Assembly (NCBI RefSeq): GCF_003589595.1 | Contig: NW_020654810.1 | Span: forward strand, 17,200,594-17,264,593 | Source: Hyposmocoma kahamanoa | Taxonomy: Eukaryota; Arthropoda; Insecta; Lepidoptera; Cosmopterigidae | Length of the DNA stretch: 64,000 nucleotides | Direction: 5' to 3' | In this document: positions 43,688-54,759 of the stretch, in pieces | Layout: each line of letters opens with the position of its first letter | Numbering within the stretch: the stretch's first letter is position 1 | Notes under the pieces: model-generated | Databases searched by the model: none | What the model saw: only the letters and a program-made list of their open reading frames with translations | What the model was told of the DNA's origin: nothing | Program-made: the position numbers and the translations under genes

Positions 43688-43984
43688 TTGTTTACGAATC
43701 AAAGTTGAAAACTTATTTTTGTGATTTAATGCACATAGCTCAGCAGTACGCTGCGCTTGTAGAAACGTAACACGATCATATAACTCGAAATATTTTTTAC
43801 TTAACCGAACACTGCATTCCAGATGTAACAGATATAAATCACGCGACACTTTTTCAAACATGTAACGGTTGTTACGTATCAAACGATGAAGCAGTTCAAT
43901 GCTCGGTTTATACAGAATGTGCGCAGAGCCGTAAATGTCTTTCTGTGGCCTAATATTAACACATTCTGGTATAATATTCCTCAT
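43685..43984 (-). pseudogene. PLE-A N-terminal region
   Basis: A 99-codon frame, in phase with the next block and separated only by a TAA at 43685-43687. It has many basic and aromatic residues (HRLIRNNRYMF, LHLECSVRLSKKYFELYDRV). It matches the expected position of the conserved but poorly characterised N-terminal part of Penelope proteins. Confidence 0.75.
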
Positions 43985-44137
43985 TCATCATTCACATTGT
44001 CCCGGCACTTAGTTAAGAAAATAATAAACTCCCGAAACACTCCCGCTTTTTTCGCACACGTTCTAGTTGATGTATTGTTTTTACACATTCCGGCCCGTAC
44101 CGGTTTGCTACATAGATTTTAAGACTTTTGTGGTTAT

Positions 44138-44264
44138 TCACTAAATGGTTGTCACTAATATCAGATTTCTTACCACGGTATGACTTCTTTTTATTTTTAT
44201 TTCGGTATTTCGGTACGGTTGCACGCTCCATGGTCACGGGTTGACTGGACGGCGGCAGATATTA
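44138..44264 (-). repeat. PLE-A terminal repeat (5' end of element)
   Basis: Direct partner of 41498-41617: GTCACTAATATCAGATTTC, CGGTACGGTTGCACGCTCC and GGTTGACTGGACGGCGGCAG. Confidence 0.85.
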
Positions 44265-44573
44265 ATGTTGCAGTGCCAAATATGTTCCGTTCTTGGAGTA
44301 TAATTTTTTTAACAAGCCGAAAGAAATGGTGGTATATTAACCCCTTTGCCGCTGGAAAAAACGATGTTATGCCATTTACAAAAAAGACGATCTAAAGCTA
44401 GCGCCCGGGTGCAATCAATATATTGGCGCCTTCTAGTAGACATGCGATCAAAATGGAACACTTTCAGTTATATTTCCCTCACTTCCGCGAGGCGCCTCTT
44501 AAAACCCTGTGAACACATAGGTGAACACGGCACCGGATAGAGCCCAGAGTGCATTTTTTAATAAATACGAGTA
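44265..44573. other. Unassigned stretch
   Basis: Slightly GC-richer, with open frames on the plus strand (44180-44540) but no family recognised. It may be flank or an older repeat. Confidence 0.4.
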
Positions 44574-44635
44574 TCAAGTGACGGGACTCACAAGTCATGT
44601 GTTGGCTGGTAAGCAACACTTACCCATAACAATCC
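44574..44635 (+). repeat. Family A start, cut by family C
   Basis: ATCAAGTGACGGGACTCACA to CACTTACCCATAACA is family A. It breaks off just before the family C repeat. Confidence 0.65.
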
Positions 44636-44640
44636 TTTTT

Positions 44641-44868
44641 GTTTTTTAACCGACTTTAAAAAAGGAGGAGGTTCTCAATTCGACTGTATGTTTTTTTATG
44701 TATTTTACGCGACAACTCCGACCGGCTTTTGTGAACCGATTTTGATGATTCTTTTTTCGTTGGAAAGAGGGTATCTCAAATGTGCTCCCATTTAAATTTG
44801 AAGAAAATATTCCACCTCTAAGGGTGGCAAGCTAGGGGATGAATGACTTTTGAGGTCGGTTTTTTTAT
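44641..44868 (+). repeat. Family C repeat, best copy
   Basis: It begins TTAACCGACTTTAAAAAAGG and ends TTGAGGTCGGTTTTTTTA, so the extreme ends AACCGACTTT and AGGTCGGTT are short inverted repeats. The inside has no coding capacity. A MITE is the most likely class. Other copies lie at 34895, 50330 and 63293-63680. Confidence 0.8.
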
Positions 44869-45359
44869 TATTCTATACTGTTTTATCCATCCTTTTCGAA
44901 CATGTTACAAGTGAACGTAGGCAACATAGACTGATACTTCCCCCACCCAAACTTACCATATTTAAAAATAGCCCACATTACTGGTCAATAGTAATATGTA
45001 ATAAAATTCCATGCTATATAACACTTATGAAAAATCCCTCCTCATACAAAAGTGCTATTACTCAATAGAAGAATTTTTACGCGATAAAGAGATATAATAT
45101 CCCTAAATTAATTCGTCATTAATAATAATAATTACTACATAATTGCATTGTTCTATTGAGAGTGATTTATTAAAATTTTTGTTATTTAAAACAATTTAAT
45201 AATTTTGTTGTGTAATTTTTAATTAATATTTTTCATTTTTGTTTATTACTTTGATTATTTTCTGTGTTTAATTTCCAGCTACATCCTTACAGGGTACATG
45301 TATTGTAAATTTTAATATGTACTTTACATGATTGCTAATAAATAAATACCTACTGATAT
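44869..45359. other. No gene recognised
   Basis: AT-rich sequence without recognisable features. Confidence 0.5.
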
Positions 45360-45535
45360 ACAGTTGCAGAGTCACTTAGAGCTTTGAAACGCAATGATCC
45401 TGCCCCTGCATCTATCACCCTCAGACAAATTGATAAGTCCCGTATGCCTGTATTTTCACGAACACCCTACCCTTAAAAACCGGAATGCAGAAATGTGACA
45501 TTACCGCTTGGCCGCAGAAGTAGGAATGGCAGTTG
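45360..45535 (+). repeat. Family A repeat, both ends missing
   Basis: Central two thirds of family A (GAGCTTTGAAACGCAATGATC to CCGCAGAAGTAGG). Confidence 0.7.
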
Positions 45536-46089
45536 ATTGTTATTCAAATATACTAGTAATTATTGATATAAACAGAGACACTCTTTGTAAATAACTGATA
45601 GCGTCGGTAGTATGGTGGTAAATAAATTGTTATACCACGCACAATATCACATCAGTACGTATATCAGTTTAATTACGATAGATAGATTAGTACAGGTGAG
45701 CTCTATAATTCAATCAATACGTGGATGTCGGATGCAGACTACCCATTTCCCGGAAATATTCCTTTGATGTCGCGTCCATGGGGTGCCATTTAGCCCGTAA
45801 CGTGATTGATTCTTTAGGTACCAAAGTTTATTACTGTATCCTATATTGTCTTATAGTCGTTTATGCCTTTCTTTCATCTATGTTACGATTTAAAATACTA
45901 TACGTGGTTATAGCAATAAAAGAAACACGTGTTAAAGTGTTAGGACCATGATGATGAATATTAATGAATGTAAATTATTATCTGACTGCGTAAGGAGCTA
46001 GAAAGATTAATCAAGCTTCAGAATCCTGTTTAATTGAACGCACCATAAAAAGTTTTCTAAGGAAATCACCACACTTATCATCGTGATAT
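45536..46089. other. No gene recognised
   Basis: A 76-codon plus frame at 45721-45951 has no known domain. Confidence 0.45.
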
Positions 46090-46380
46090 CTAGCAGCAGT
46101 AGAGCTCCTTGTGGAAGAGTTCGTCCAGGGAAGTACTGCTACAATACCTGTTTTTGCCGCCAAGCAGTAATGTTAGCATTACTGCATTCCGGTTTAGAAG
46201 GGTAAGGATGCTGTTGAAATTACAGGTACAAAGGACTTGTCAACTTTATGTCTCAGGGCGCAGTGGCAGTGCCCCTCAGATCTTTGCGATTTAAAGCTCT
46301 GAGCGGCACTGCACCTGTTATGTACAGGCGTGTAGTTTACCATCAGGCGTACGACTTGTGCGTCCCGTCACTTGATAATA
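46090..46380 (-). repeat. Family A repeat
   Basis: Full-length-looking reverse copy from TAGCAGCAGTAGAGCTCC to CGTCCCGTCACTTGATA. Good reference copy for the family. Confidence 0.85.
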
Positions 46381-47186
46381 ATAAAAAATTCGGCTTAAAC
46401 TGGTCAGAAATTTCTTTTTTTCAAAAAATTTCAAATTTTGGTCAAAAAATTTTTATGCAATAAGGAGGAAAAAGGCGTTGCGCGTTTCACTTTTGCTCGA
46501 ACTGCCCGCAATGCTCAACGGCTTTTTCACTCTTGTTACAAGAACAGAAAGCTTTTATGCGATTTCGTATGGATAATTGATCCGTAGACTACAGGATGAG
46601 TCAAAGAAACTGATATACGTACCATACGTACATTCAAAAAACATGACCCTCCTTCTGGGGCAGTTCAGAACCCATTTCGAATTTGAATTAATTTAATTTC
46701 TGTACAAAGAGAAAATCAATTGGATTTGCGCATTAATAAAGAATTTTATTGTGAGATGCTATGGAAATACTCATACAATATTCGAATTTGTTCTAAAGAT
46801 AAAGAACTTATACCTCAAATGTAATATTCTAGATGATATTCACGATAAAAAATATATGTAGAAATCCAATATTGTCGTATTATTCATATAACAGACGACA
46901 TGATTGTTATTAGCATTTTTATTCAAAATTTGTCGAAACATTTTCTTTTAGATTAAGCAGTAACTTAACGTAACCACGACAATATTATTGGATGTCTTGC
47001 GTTAGTAAATCGAAACTTTCTTTGTTAACATATAACAATAAAACCGATTGTGTAGCATCTTTCGGAACGGACGTTGTAACATAGTGTAATCACATTACCC
47101 GCAATATAGAGGAAATTCGGGTCTGTATACGCCCATTTACAGAACATGGTTATCAAAATTGACGAATTCTCGTTTATTTTTAACAG
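46381..47186. other. Sequence upstream of the first Rab26-like exon
   Basis: AT-rich with no further exon recognised. It ends in the tract TCTCGTTTATTTTTAACAG, a good 3' splice site at 47185-47186. If that site is used, this is intron and the transcript starts further upstream. Confidence 0.5.
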
Positions 47187-47351
47187 CAAATGGCAACAGA
47201 CGACAGCATGAGCGATGATGTATTCGAGGATGAGACTTTGCGGGCTCCAGCACAACGGGGGACCCCCTCTCCTACCGGGTATAGAGACTATCAGCCCCCC
47301 ACTGACACCCCGTCGCGACTTCAACAGGACGACGACGTCCCTGTACATAAG
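47187..47351 (+). CDS. Rab26: Rab26-like GTPase, exon with start codon
   Basis: ATG at 47190 opens 54 codons ending VPVHK exactly at a donor AAG|GTAAGC (47351/47352). The peptide is acidic and polar, then Pro/Arg/Asp-rich (DVFEDETLR, QPPTDTPSRLQQDDD), as expected for the disordered N-terminal extension of Rab26-type proteins. A pyrimidine tract and AG lie just three bases before the ATG, so this is probably the second exon, with the 5' UTR elsewhere. The intron phase is 0, matching the next exon at 52520. GC content is well above the flanks. Linking the two exons is inference from phase, order and strand. Confidence 0.72.
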
Positions 47352-48103
47352 GTAAGCAATCTAATATACATTTGTTAATGACGCAAACGTCAATAAAGTT
47401 ATAACACAATTATAATAAAGACTAATTGGATTCTAATATCGTTCTTCCCCTCGCTTTCATTCCAAAATTCCTAGGTGACAGAGTCGTAACATGACAACTT
47501 CCCTATTTCCCTGACGTCATAGACATGCGCCAACTGATTAAATACTTAGCAAAGAGAATTCCAAATATCCTGACTCAAAATGTGCAAACATAGACACATA
47601 TCTGTGCAATCCATTTTAGACATGGCATATAACAGGATATGTACCCAGTGGCGTACCTTAAGAAATTGTTTAATCTAGGCATAATACAACACGCTAATCT
47701 AATTAACAACATTTTCACTTCATTATGAACATTCATTTCACTTAATAACGAACAATCGAAACGCCTGACTATTTTATCCGACAGTGTAATCTCGCAGCGA
47801 CGGATTTCCCAAATAAAACACCTGAAAGTTTCATACAACGACGAGGATATGCTGCCGTGTCGGTGTCACGGGTAATAAATCCATCGTCTTTTTCACTTCT
47901 TCGAAAAACTGTACCGCTTTAATTACGCGTTTTTTGGGAGAATTAGAGTAATTAGAAATGTACAGGTACAAGCTTGAAATGAAAATGGAAATCAAGCTTT
48001 TCTCGGTGGTAAATAATGTAAGTTGTATTCGTATTCTATGAAGTAATAATAGAGAGACATTGCATAACAACTTTTATTATTTTTTTAATATATAATGTCA
48101 AAT

Positions 48104-48340
48104 GACGGGATGAACATGTGCGCCTGATGGTAAGCTACGCTTGTCATAAACGGTTGCAGTGCCACTTAGAGCTTTAAATCGCAAAGATCTGCGGGTCACT
48201 ACCCATGTGTCCGTCACCCTGAGACATAAGTTGACAAGGCCCATGTGCCAGTAATTTCACCAGCAGCCTTACTCTTCAAAACCGAAAAACAGTAGTGCTG
48301 ACATTACTGCTTGGCGGCAGAAATAGGTAAGGTGGCAGTA
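48104..48340 (+). repeat. Family A repeat
   Basis: AATGACGGGATGAACATGTGC to AAATAGGTAAGGTGGCAGTA; the last 45 bases of the family are missing. Confidence 0.8.
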
Positions 48341-49019
48341 CACTAAAATCTTCGAATCTTCTCCACGTCCACATCTATATTTGAAGAAAGTAACCGATCT
48401 AGTAGATGTAATGCGATATTTTTCGTTAAATATCTTCTAAGTTAAAGAATAAACTGTTCTGTTCTCAGAAACGCCGGTGACAATCAAGTTATTGCTGGTA
48501 CAGATTAATTATTCAATTTTAATTTATTTTGCTTACGATTGGATAGAAATGTGAGAAACGACTGTGATGATTAAGATATTGTTGGATTATTACCTGTGTT
48601 TACACAATGCCGCTAGCATCACAAATTTGTTATACAAAGTTTCTCATTTCGTTTCCGATTATTTCCTAATTAGACGTAAGCGGTACAGCGAGTTCTGTAG
48701 GCCCTGTGCAACCAGCAGGGCTAGCACGAAAAGGCGCGACTGTCGCGAGAGCGACATAAAGTGCGAGATACTGCTATTCTCGCATTGAGATCTCGCGCGA
48801 CATATCTGTACTAACGCGACGCGCTTTTAGGGTATAATTTTAAGAATCCTTCACTTCCATTACAACTGCGTAGCATAAAGCTGCCTCAACAACTGTAACA
48901 AATACTACTGAGTGAAGAAATAGATTTCTCAATGGCGCTACGGCAAAAAAGTCGTAAAAAACCTAAATAAAGATCTTCAACAAACACATTATTATATACA
49001 TTAAATTCGTAAGGTCCGC

Positions 49020-49115
49020 TGGTTATTTCCGTGGCTTAGTTAGCATAGCGTCTAGCACGGTTTACTAGTAGACGCTGATTGGAATCCAGCCGGATTAAAG
49101 GATTTTTTTCTATGT
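49020..49115 (+). mobile_element. SINE-4-like tRNA-derived fragment
   Basis: An A box TGGCTTAGTTAGC (49032-49044), an anticodon-arm-like stem GCGTCT/AGACGC (49048-49053 with 49070-49075) and a B box GATTGGAATCC (49077-49087), followed by CCGGATTAAAGGATTTTTTTC. The last part resembles the arms of the palindrome at 35201. There is no acceptor stem, so it is not a working tRNA. Confidence 0.6.
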
Positions 49116-50127
49116 GTTCTATTATTGTATTAATATAACTGGAACAAATAGTTAACGACGAACTTGTGCTCTTGTACTTTCGGGAAAGGCGGCGAATTTC
49201 ACATGAACAATTTTGATACTGAAATATTAAATGAATGAACATTATTGAAATACTATCGCTAGCATTTACTGTACACCTTGTTATTTCGTTTATATATCGT
49301 CGATTTAAATTATAACAGTAAAAAGCCAAACTGACTAATAAACAAAAATAGGGTTCGTTTGTATTAATACATTATGTAAATATGTGATTTTAAGTATTTT
49401 ATTTTGAATTTTGCCCGCTCACGCGATGCGCTCCTCCTACCGCAAAATGGCGGCTATTTGGTTTCGCAAATTAGAAAAGCATTCAGTTTAAATACAAGTT
49501 TTTATAAATAAAAATTATTATTCTGTATTGCTAAATAAATACCCTCCGTACTACCAACAAAATCATCTCAAATAAAATGCAGTAATACACCGCAAATCTT
49601 GCACTTAAAAAGCACTAATGAAATTTTTGGTGTACTTGGATAAATATGATATTATTCCGTTTGAGTGGTTCTAACGTTTACCATGAAATTACTCCTTAAA
49701 GTATATAGTTTATAAACATTTATATTCAGGGTAAACTTAAAAAACGCTACTTACGGTATGTTTTCAATAAATAAACACCGAAATCACCAGCCCAAACAAT
49801 AACACACACGATTGTCGTGACGTATTTTTGAAGCTGTTTACTTTTTTTAAATGATAGACCCAGGCATTAAAAACTTTATGGTTTGCTAGAGTAGTTACCG
49901 AAATAGCAATTAATATTAGTTCTTTTACCTGTTATAACTTCGATATCCGATAAATCGGTATAAAATCATCACCGGCACCTCTAGGTGTGGTAGGTATGCG
50001 TCTACGGCTGCATGTATCGCGTGAGCGGTTATCGTAGATATTCTTCCCTGTGAGACAAAAATTATATTACGAGTAATTTACCTGTGTTATAGATATTTTA
50101 ATAGATTTATTTAATAGATGTATTTGA

Positions 50128-50320
50128 AAATGAAAGTATTTTTTCCATTCCAAAATCGTGTAGTTTCAAAATTTGTTTATTTTTTTTCAAACAATTTTGT
50201 TTGAAGCAGTTTGTACCATTTGTTCCCAAACCATGACGAAGTTGACACTAATAGCCGTAGGATTTGTAAAGAGTGAAACGTTGGTGTGTTTGAAAAAAAT
50301 TGCCATTTTTATATTCAAAA
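50128..50320. repeat. PLE-B end repeats as inverted pair, degraded
   Basis: TTTTTCCATTCCAAAATCGTG, a poly-T segment and CAAACAATTTTG on one side; GTAAAGAGTGAAACGTTGG and TGTTTGAAAAAAA on the other. Confidence 0.55.
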
Positions 50321-50329
50321 TTAATGGTT

Positions 50330-50630
50330 CTTTTTAACCAACTTCTAAAAAAGGAGGAGTTCTCAATTTGACTGTATTTTATTTTTGTGTGTGTATGTTA
50401 CGCGAGTATTCCGACATTTGTGAATCGATTTCGATAATCAGTACCATCTACAGTCCCATACAAATTTGAAGAAAATATTCCACCTTTAAGGGAGTCAAAT
50501 CAGGGGATGAATCCGGTATATTGAGTTTCATCCACTTCCAACAGAAATGTTAACCGATTTCAATAAAATTCGGCAAATACAATTATGTATTCCACACATT
50601 GTTGACGTCGGTTTCTTTTTATAAAAAAGT
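50330..50630 (+). repeat. Family C repeat, longer variant
   Basis: Starts TTTTTAACCAACTTCTAAAA and ends GACGTCGGTTTCTTTTT, giving inverted ends. About 90 bases longer than the 44641 copy because it keeps a segment with TTAACCGATTTCAATAAAA. Confidence 0.75.
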
Positions 50631-51935
50631 GTTATTCAATCGCGAAAACTTGAGAACACAATAGTGTTTACTGCATCTACAACAAACACTTTTATGCACT
50701 TGAGCAGCGTATAACAATTACAAGGAAGACCCATGTACAGCTTTTACCAACAAAATGCTCTAAAAGTATATGTAATTAATTGTTTCTATAATGAACTGGT
50801 CCTTTTACTACTTTGATTCCCTGTTGCTTATTTTAGTTACTTCTGCAGACTTATTACGAATGCAAAAGCCGTTCAGCAGAATTCCTTAGCAGCAATTATA
50901 CAACTTAAAATTTCTCGATAGAGTACATTTTATGGTATTCATACTTTTAAATCGCAATTTAAAATGTTCTTTATATCACTCAATCTTGCAAAAGATGAAA
51001 GGTAGACTTGGAAATAAGTAAAATAAATATCCACAGGGCATTGGGGGCACGTGAATTAAATTGACATTGAGAGGTGAAGTTATGCTTTGATAATGTTAGG
51101 CAATTTATTCAACCTTTGACTGTTTTATTGAAGAAAAAATTTAGATATAAAGTTTTTCTGAGACTTTAATAAGAATGAAGCAATTGAGAGTAGTTGCTCG
51201 CCGCCGCCACCTTGGTCACTCACAGGGCTGTCAGGGCTTTGATGCGCAATTTTCGTTGTGTTATCGCCGCAACAGCGTGAAGAATGATTGAAGATCACGG
51301 ACTAGTTCGAAACATGACGAGCATAAATTCGACTTAAATACGTGCATTATCCGTTAGCTTACTTAATATGTCTGAATTATTAACACTCTTTAAAATAGAA
51401 AGAGAATATTTAATAACAGGTAAATTAAAACTTCAACACAACTTGCTGAACAGCCATTCTCAGGAAACAATTGCAAGCAATTCGTACGTAAACTACGAAA
51501 AACAAAAAATAGTGTACAAACAAAAGAGATACGCTTTTAGTGTTCAAGAAGCAGGTATAATAGGTTCGTAATGTAGGTAAAATGCGACTCAAAGAATTAC
51601 CGTATAACTGTTTTTGCGCGATTGCAGCTAAGTACAATATGATTAATTATACTATGTATTCGTTATATTATTACCTCCCTTCGCATTATGCAATAATTTC
51701 TACTTTTCGAATATTGCTTTAGACAATGCGATAAAAATCTGATGAATGTTGTTCAAAGAACTAATGCGTTTCCGCAATTGGAAATAGAGCACATTTATTT
51801 AAATAAGTCATAGTTTTTAATTATAAAAAAAAACTAAGTGTCCGCTATACAATTAATATACGCTATATATATATTAAACAACGGATTAACGTGTTTGTTG
51901 TAATATTAATTTATTAATGTAATGTCCACATCTAT

Positions 51936-51943
51936 ATTACCGT
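51936..51943. repeat. 8-bp target duplication, left
   Basis: ATTACCGT, repeated at 52388-52395. Confidence 0.9.
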
Positions 51944-52387
51944 CATCGAGTATATAACCAGCAATAGAGACGAAATGTCATTTAATTTCTTTGAAACTAT
52001 TCTGCCATATAATGACATGGTACGGTGACAACTGCGCTCCGATCGGCCATCCCGAATTCGAAACAATTGACGGGTGTCGTCAATTGTTTCACTTCACATG
52101 GTGATTCCGTTTGTTTTGCAATTAGATGGTTTTGCTGTTTCTCCCACATCACCGATAGGAACAGCCCCTCATAGTTAGAGATATTATCTTTTTTACAATA
52201 AATACAGAATATTTTTGGAATATACGGAGACGTACACATGTCAGTTGTTGGCGCTGTTCTACATCAGCTTTCTAAATTGTGATTTCAGCGCAAACGAGAG
52301 TCGATATTTAAAAGTGATATAAGGCCGATGAGTTACCAGGGATGGATGGCCCTTATTTAGTTTCTATTTCTGGTTATATACTCGGTG
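51944..52387. mobile_element. hAT-like MITE, copy 2
   Basis: 444 bp, starting CATCGAGTATATAACCAGC and ending GGTTATATACTCGGTG, with exact 8-bp ATTACCGT duplications. It inserted only 124 bases upstream of the 3' splice site of the second Rab26-like exon. Confidence 0.92.
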
Positions 52388-52395
52388 ATTACCGT
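52388..52395. repeat. 8-bp target duplication, right
   Basis: ATTACCGT, identical to 51936-51943. Confidence 0.9.
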
Positions 52396-52519
52396 CAATG
52401 AGTGTGTGTTGTCCTTATATGATAAAACAGTCCTGAATTCTATTAATTCTGATAGCAGAGTCTTTAATTAAAACTTTATTGCGGCACAAATTACAGTTGC
52501 TTTTAATTTTCTTCATCAG

Positions 52520-52630
52520 ACAATTCTGCTCGGCGACAGCGGAGTCGGGAAGACATCTCTTCTAGTGCAGTTCGAGACGGGCAAGTTCCAAGCAGGGAAT
52601 TTCTCCGCAACAGTCGGTATAGGATTTACG
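52520..52630 (+). CDS. Rab26: Rab26-like GTPase, P-loop and switch I exon
   Basis: A 111-base exon between TTCATCAG|ACA and ACG|GTAAGT, 37 codons in phase 0. It encodes TILLGDSGVGKTSLLVQF, the first beta strand and the P-loop GDSGVGKT that binds the phosphates of GTP. ETGKFQAGNF and TVGIGFT follow, including the switch I Thr of the Rab TVGI.F box. Most Rabs have Asp in TVGIDF; here it is Gly, which would change the effector surface. Rab26 acts in secretory granule and vesicle traffic. The FxxGxFxxGNFxxTVGI spacing fits Rab26/Rab37 best; another Rab of that group is possible. Switch II and the C-terminal Cys exons were not found. Confidence 0.88.
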
Positions 52631-54023
52631 GTAAGTTCTCATACGATTTCAAAGACTGTAGTAGTAGGTACTTGGTCTAGCTACTTTGAAATAGAACTTT
52701 GGAGTTTCTGCGGTCACTGCACTATTTAATACTTAATTTCGTATACAGAACTCTAAACAGAACTAACTCATTAGCAAAATTGAGTTTGAGCTCACCTCCA
52801 GTTTAAATAATAAATAGGCTTGAATGTTGCAGAATGTTGACCAAGAGAAGAAATGAGCAGTCTTATGTCATAATAGTATAAAGAAGTAAGTTAGTATTCT
52901 TTGATTGATTTAAAATCGACAAGGAACTACCATTCCCAGTTTTGTGAGCTTGACCAAGTAAGTAGTTCCCCTTTGATGTTTTCCTTTTCTCTGTCGTCAA
53001 AGAACTACGAACTTGGAATTAGTTTTTATAATGGACTTTATTCCTAAGTCTACTTAAGGTAAGTTGCTCTCTGTGACTCGAGAACAATAAAATATGCCAT
53101 CACAATATTAAGATCTCATATCTGTCGTTTAACTATTTAAAACAGGCGTTTTTATATTACTTATTACTTGTATATTCACTACTTACGCTTTAAGTATTTG
53201 AGTCATAACGTATTCTGAGTTACTACACTCCATCTGTGCATACCCTCATAAAAATCTACTATATAATATATACGGTGAAATAACAGTGACGTGTGAAATA
53301 AATTACCGCACACATTAAACGACAACTATGTAGAGTTCCTTCTTGTGTTCCACCATTGGGAGGACATAGGTCCTGCTGTTCAATTGATTTCCAATAACTT
53401 ATCCTCGAGGAAAAGTTTTCTATAATAACACATAAAGAAGTTTCATTTTATTATATTTTAAACCATATTTAAGTATGTTTTTTCTTAAATTTTTGTCTGC
53501 TGGCTCTACACACAAAGTCCAAATTCGTGATAAATGCTGTTTGACACCTGCACTAATGAGTCAACTAGCGTACTGTCAATTTGAAAATGAATACAACGGA
53601 AGAAACGAATCTATCTTTTCTTTAGTCGTTTATTTACAAATGGCAATCACATTATGCCAATTATGTTTCTAATTAGGTTTTAGTAGCCATTACCATAATA
53701 ATAATAAAATCGTTTATTTATCTCATTATTAATTAGTGAGGAGCGGTGCCTCCTCACACAGGATATGCTTAAAAGGAGGCTCCAGCCATTATTATTTAAG
53801 AAATAAAGATTTTATTAATTATTATTATTATTATAAAAATGTAAAGCTCTACACTGTGTTTAATAACCATAGTGGTGTGAGATAAAAAGGTCTGTAGCTC
53901 AGCACAATGTCGGAGTGTTTCACAACGCCGCTGATTTTGTGCTACAGCCTGCCATGTTCATAATAAGAAGAAGAACGAACACACATTATCATTCTAGTTC
54001 TAAGATTTCAAGCCGATTATTAG

Positions 54024-54047
54024 ATATATATATATATATATATATAC
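54024..54047. repeat. (TA)n microsatellite
   Basis: Alternating TA for about 24 bases. Confidence 0.9.
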
Positions 54048-54240
54048 CATACATGAATCTTTATATAGATTACAGAACAGTACAAAACAGGCTAATATTA
54101 GCACTCTAGAATTGGCCTTACTGAGCTGTTTGTTATCGACAAGATACGGCATTATATGATAAAAAGCACTTATTTTTAATACTTCTGTAGCGCTTACATT
54201 TTTTACATTTTTTTGCAGCGGAAATAGTATTAAATTTTTA

Positions 54241-54470
54241 ACTGCCTCCGTGGCCGAACGGTATCATTCTGGTCTGCCACGCAGAGGTTCCGGATTCGAT
54301 TCCCGGGCCGGGAGAAATGTTTGTATGGCCTAAATTTAATTCTTTCTGTCATGAGTTTGGGTTTAATTCGTGTGTAATTTGTCTCTGTGTGTGTCCATGG
54401 CACCCGCGATATAAGGTTTTCCTAGTGCGCGGCTCTGTGTATGTATTATTGTTATTATTGTTAAAAAAAA
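54241..54470 (+). mobile_element. SINE-1 copy, full length
   Basis: A box TGGCCGAACGG (54251-54261), B box GATTCGATTCC (54293-54303), body GTGTCCATGGCACCCGCGA and an (ATT)n tail near 54445-54465. Confidence 0.85.
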
Positions 54471-54617
54471 ATTTTGAATCTTTTAAATATACGCTCACCT
54501 GGGAAGGAGCCTACCCAAGCGTAGTGAGCGAAGCTTTCTTGGCGCCTAATAAAACTATACAATCTTCAAATTAACCTAATGTTCTTCGACCGATATGCAT
54601 GACATTGTAAACTAAAG

Positions 54618-54644
54618 TTTTATATATATATATATATATATCTA

Positions 54645-54699
<55 letters not shown>

Positions 54700-54709
54700 N
54701 NNNNNNNNN

Positions 54710-54757
<48 letters not shown>
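54618..54757. repeat. (TA)n/(TG)n microsatellite with N gap
   Basis: (TA)n from 54618, then TG dinucleotides from about 54651 to 54757, interrupted by ten Ns at 54700-54709. The Ns are an assembly gap of arbitrary length, so the true array size is unknown. Open frames of VCVC or THTH repeats across it are not genes. Confidence 0.95.

Positions 54758-54759
<2 letters not shown>

Larger units (their letters stand above)
41498..44264 (-). mobile_element. PLE-A, near full-length Penelope-like element
   Basis: About 2.77 kb read on the minus strand. Direct terminal repeats (about 41498-41617 and 44138-44262) bound a single broken gene with an N-terminal region, a reverse transcriptase and a GIY-YIG endonuclease. 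This is the defining layout of endonuclease-bearing Penelope-like elements. The gene has at least one stop and two frameshifts, so the copy is inactive. Long open blocks (250, 196, 136 and 99 codons) show that it decayed fairly recently. Confidence 0.93.
47352..52519 (+). other. Intron of the Rab26-like gene
   Basis: 5168 bases from GTAAGC to TTCATCAG. It holds a family A repeat, a SINE-4 copy, PLE-B and family C repeats and a hAT-like MITE, each listed separately. A GC-rich patch at 48690-48830 with GCGCGAC motifs is unassigned, as is one at 51190-51290. No exon was recognised inside. Confidence 0.65.

Noticed and set aside
49020..49090. Functional tRNA
   Set aside because: A and B boxes and an anticodon-like stem exist, but 5' and 3' ends do not pair into an acceptor stem.
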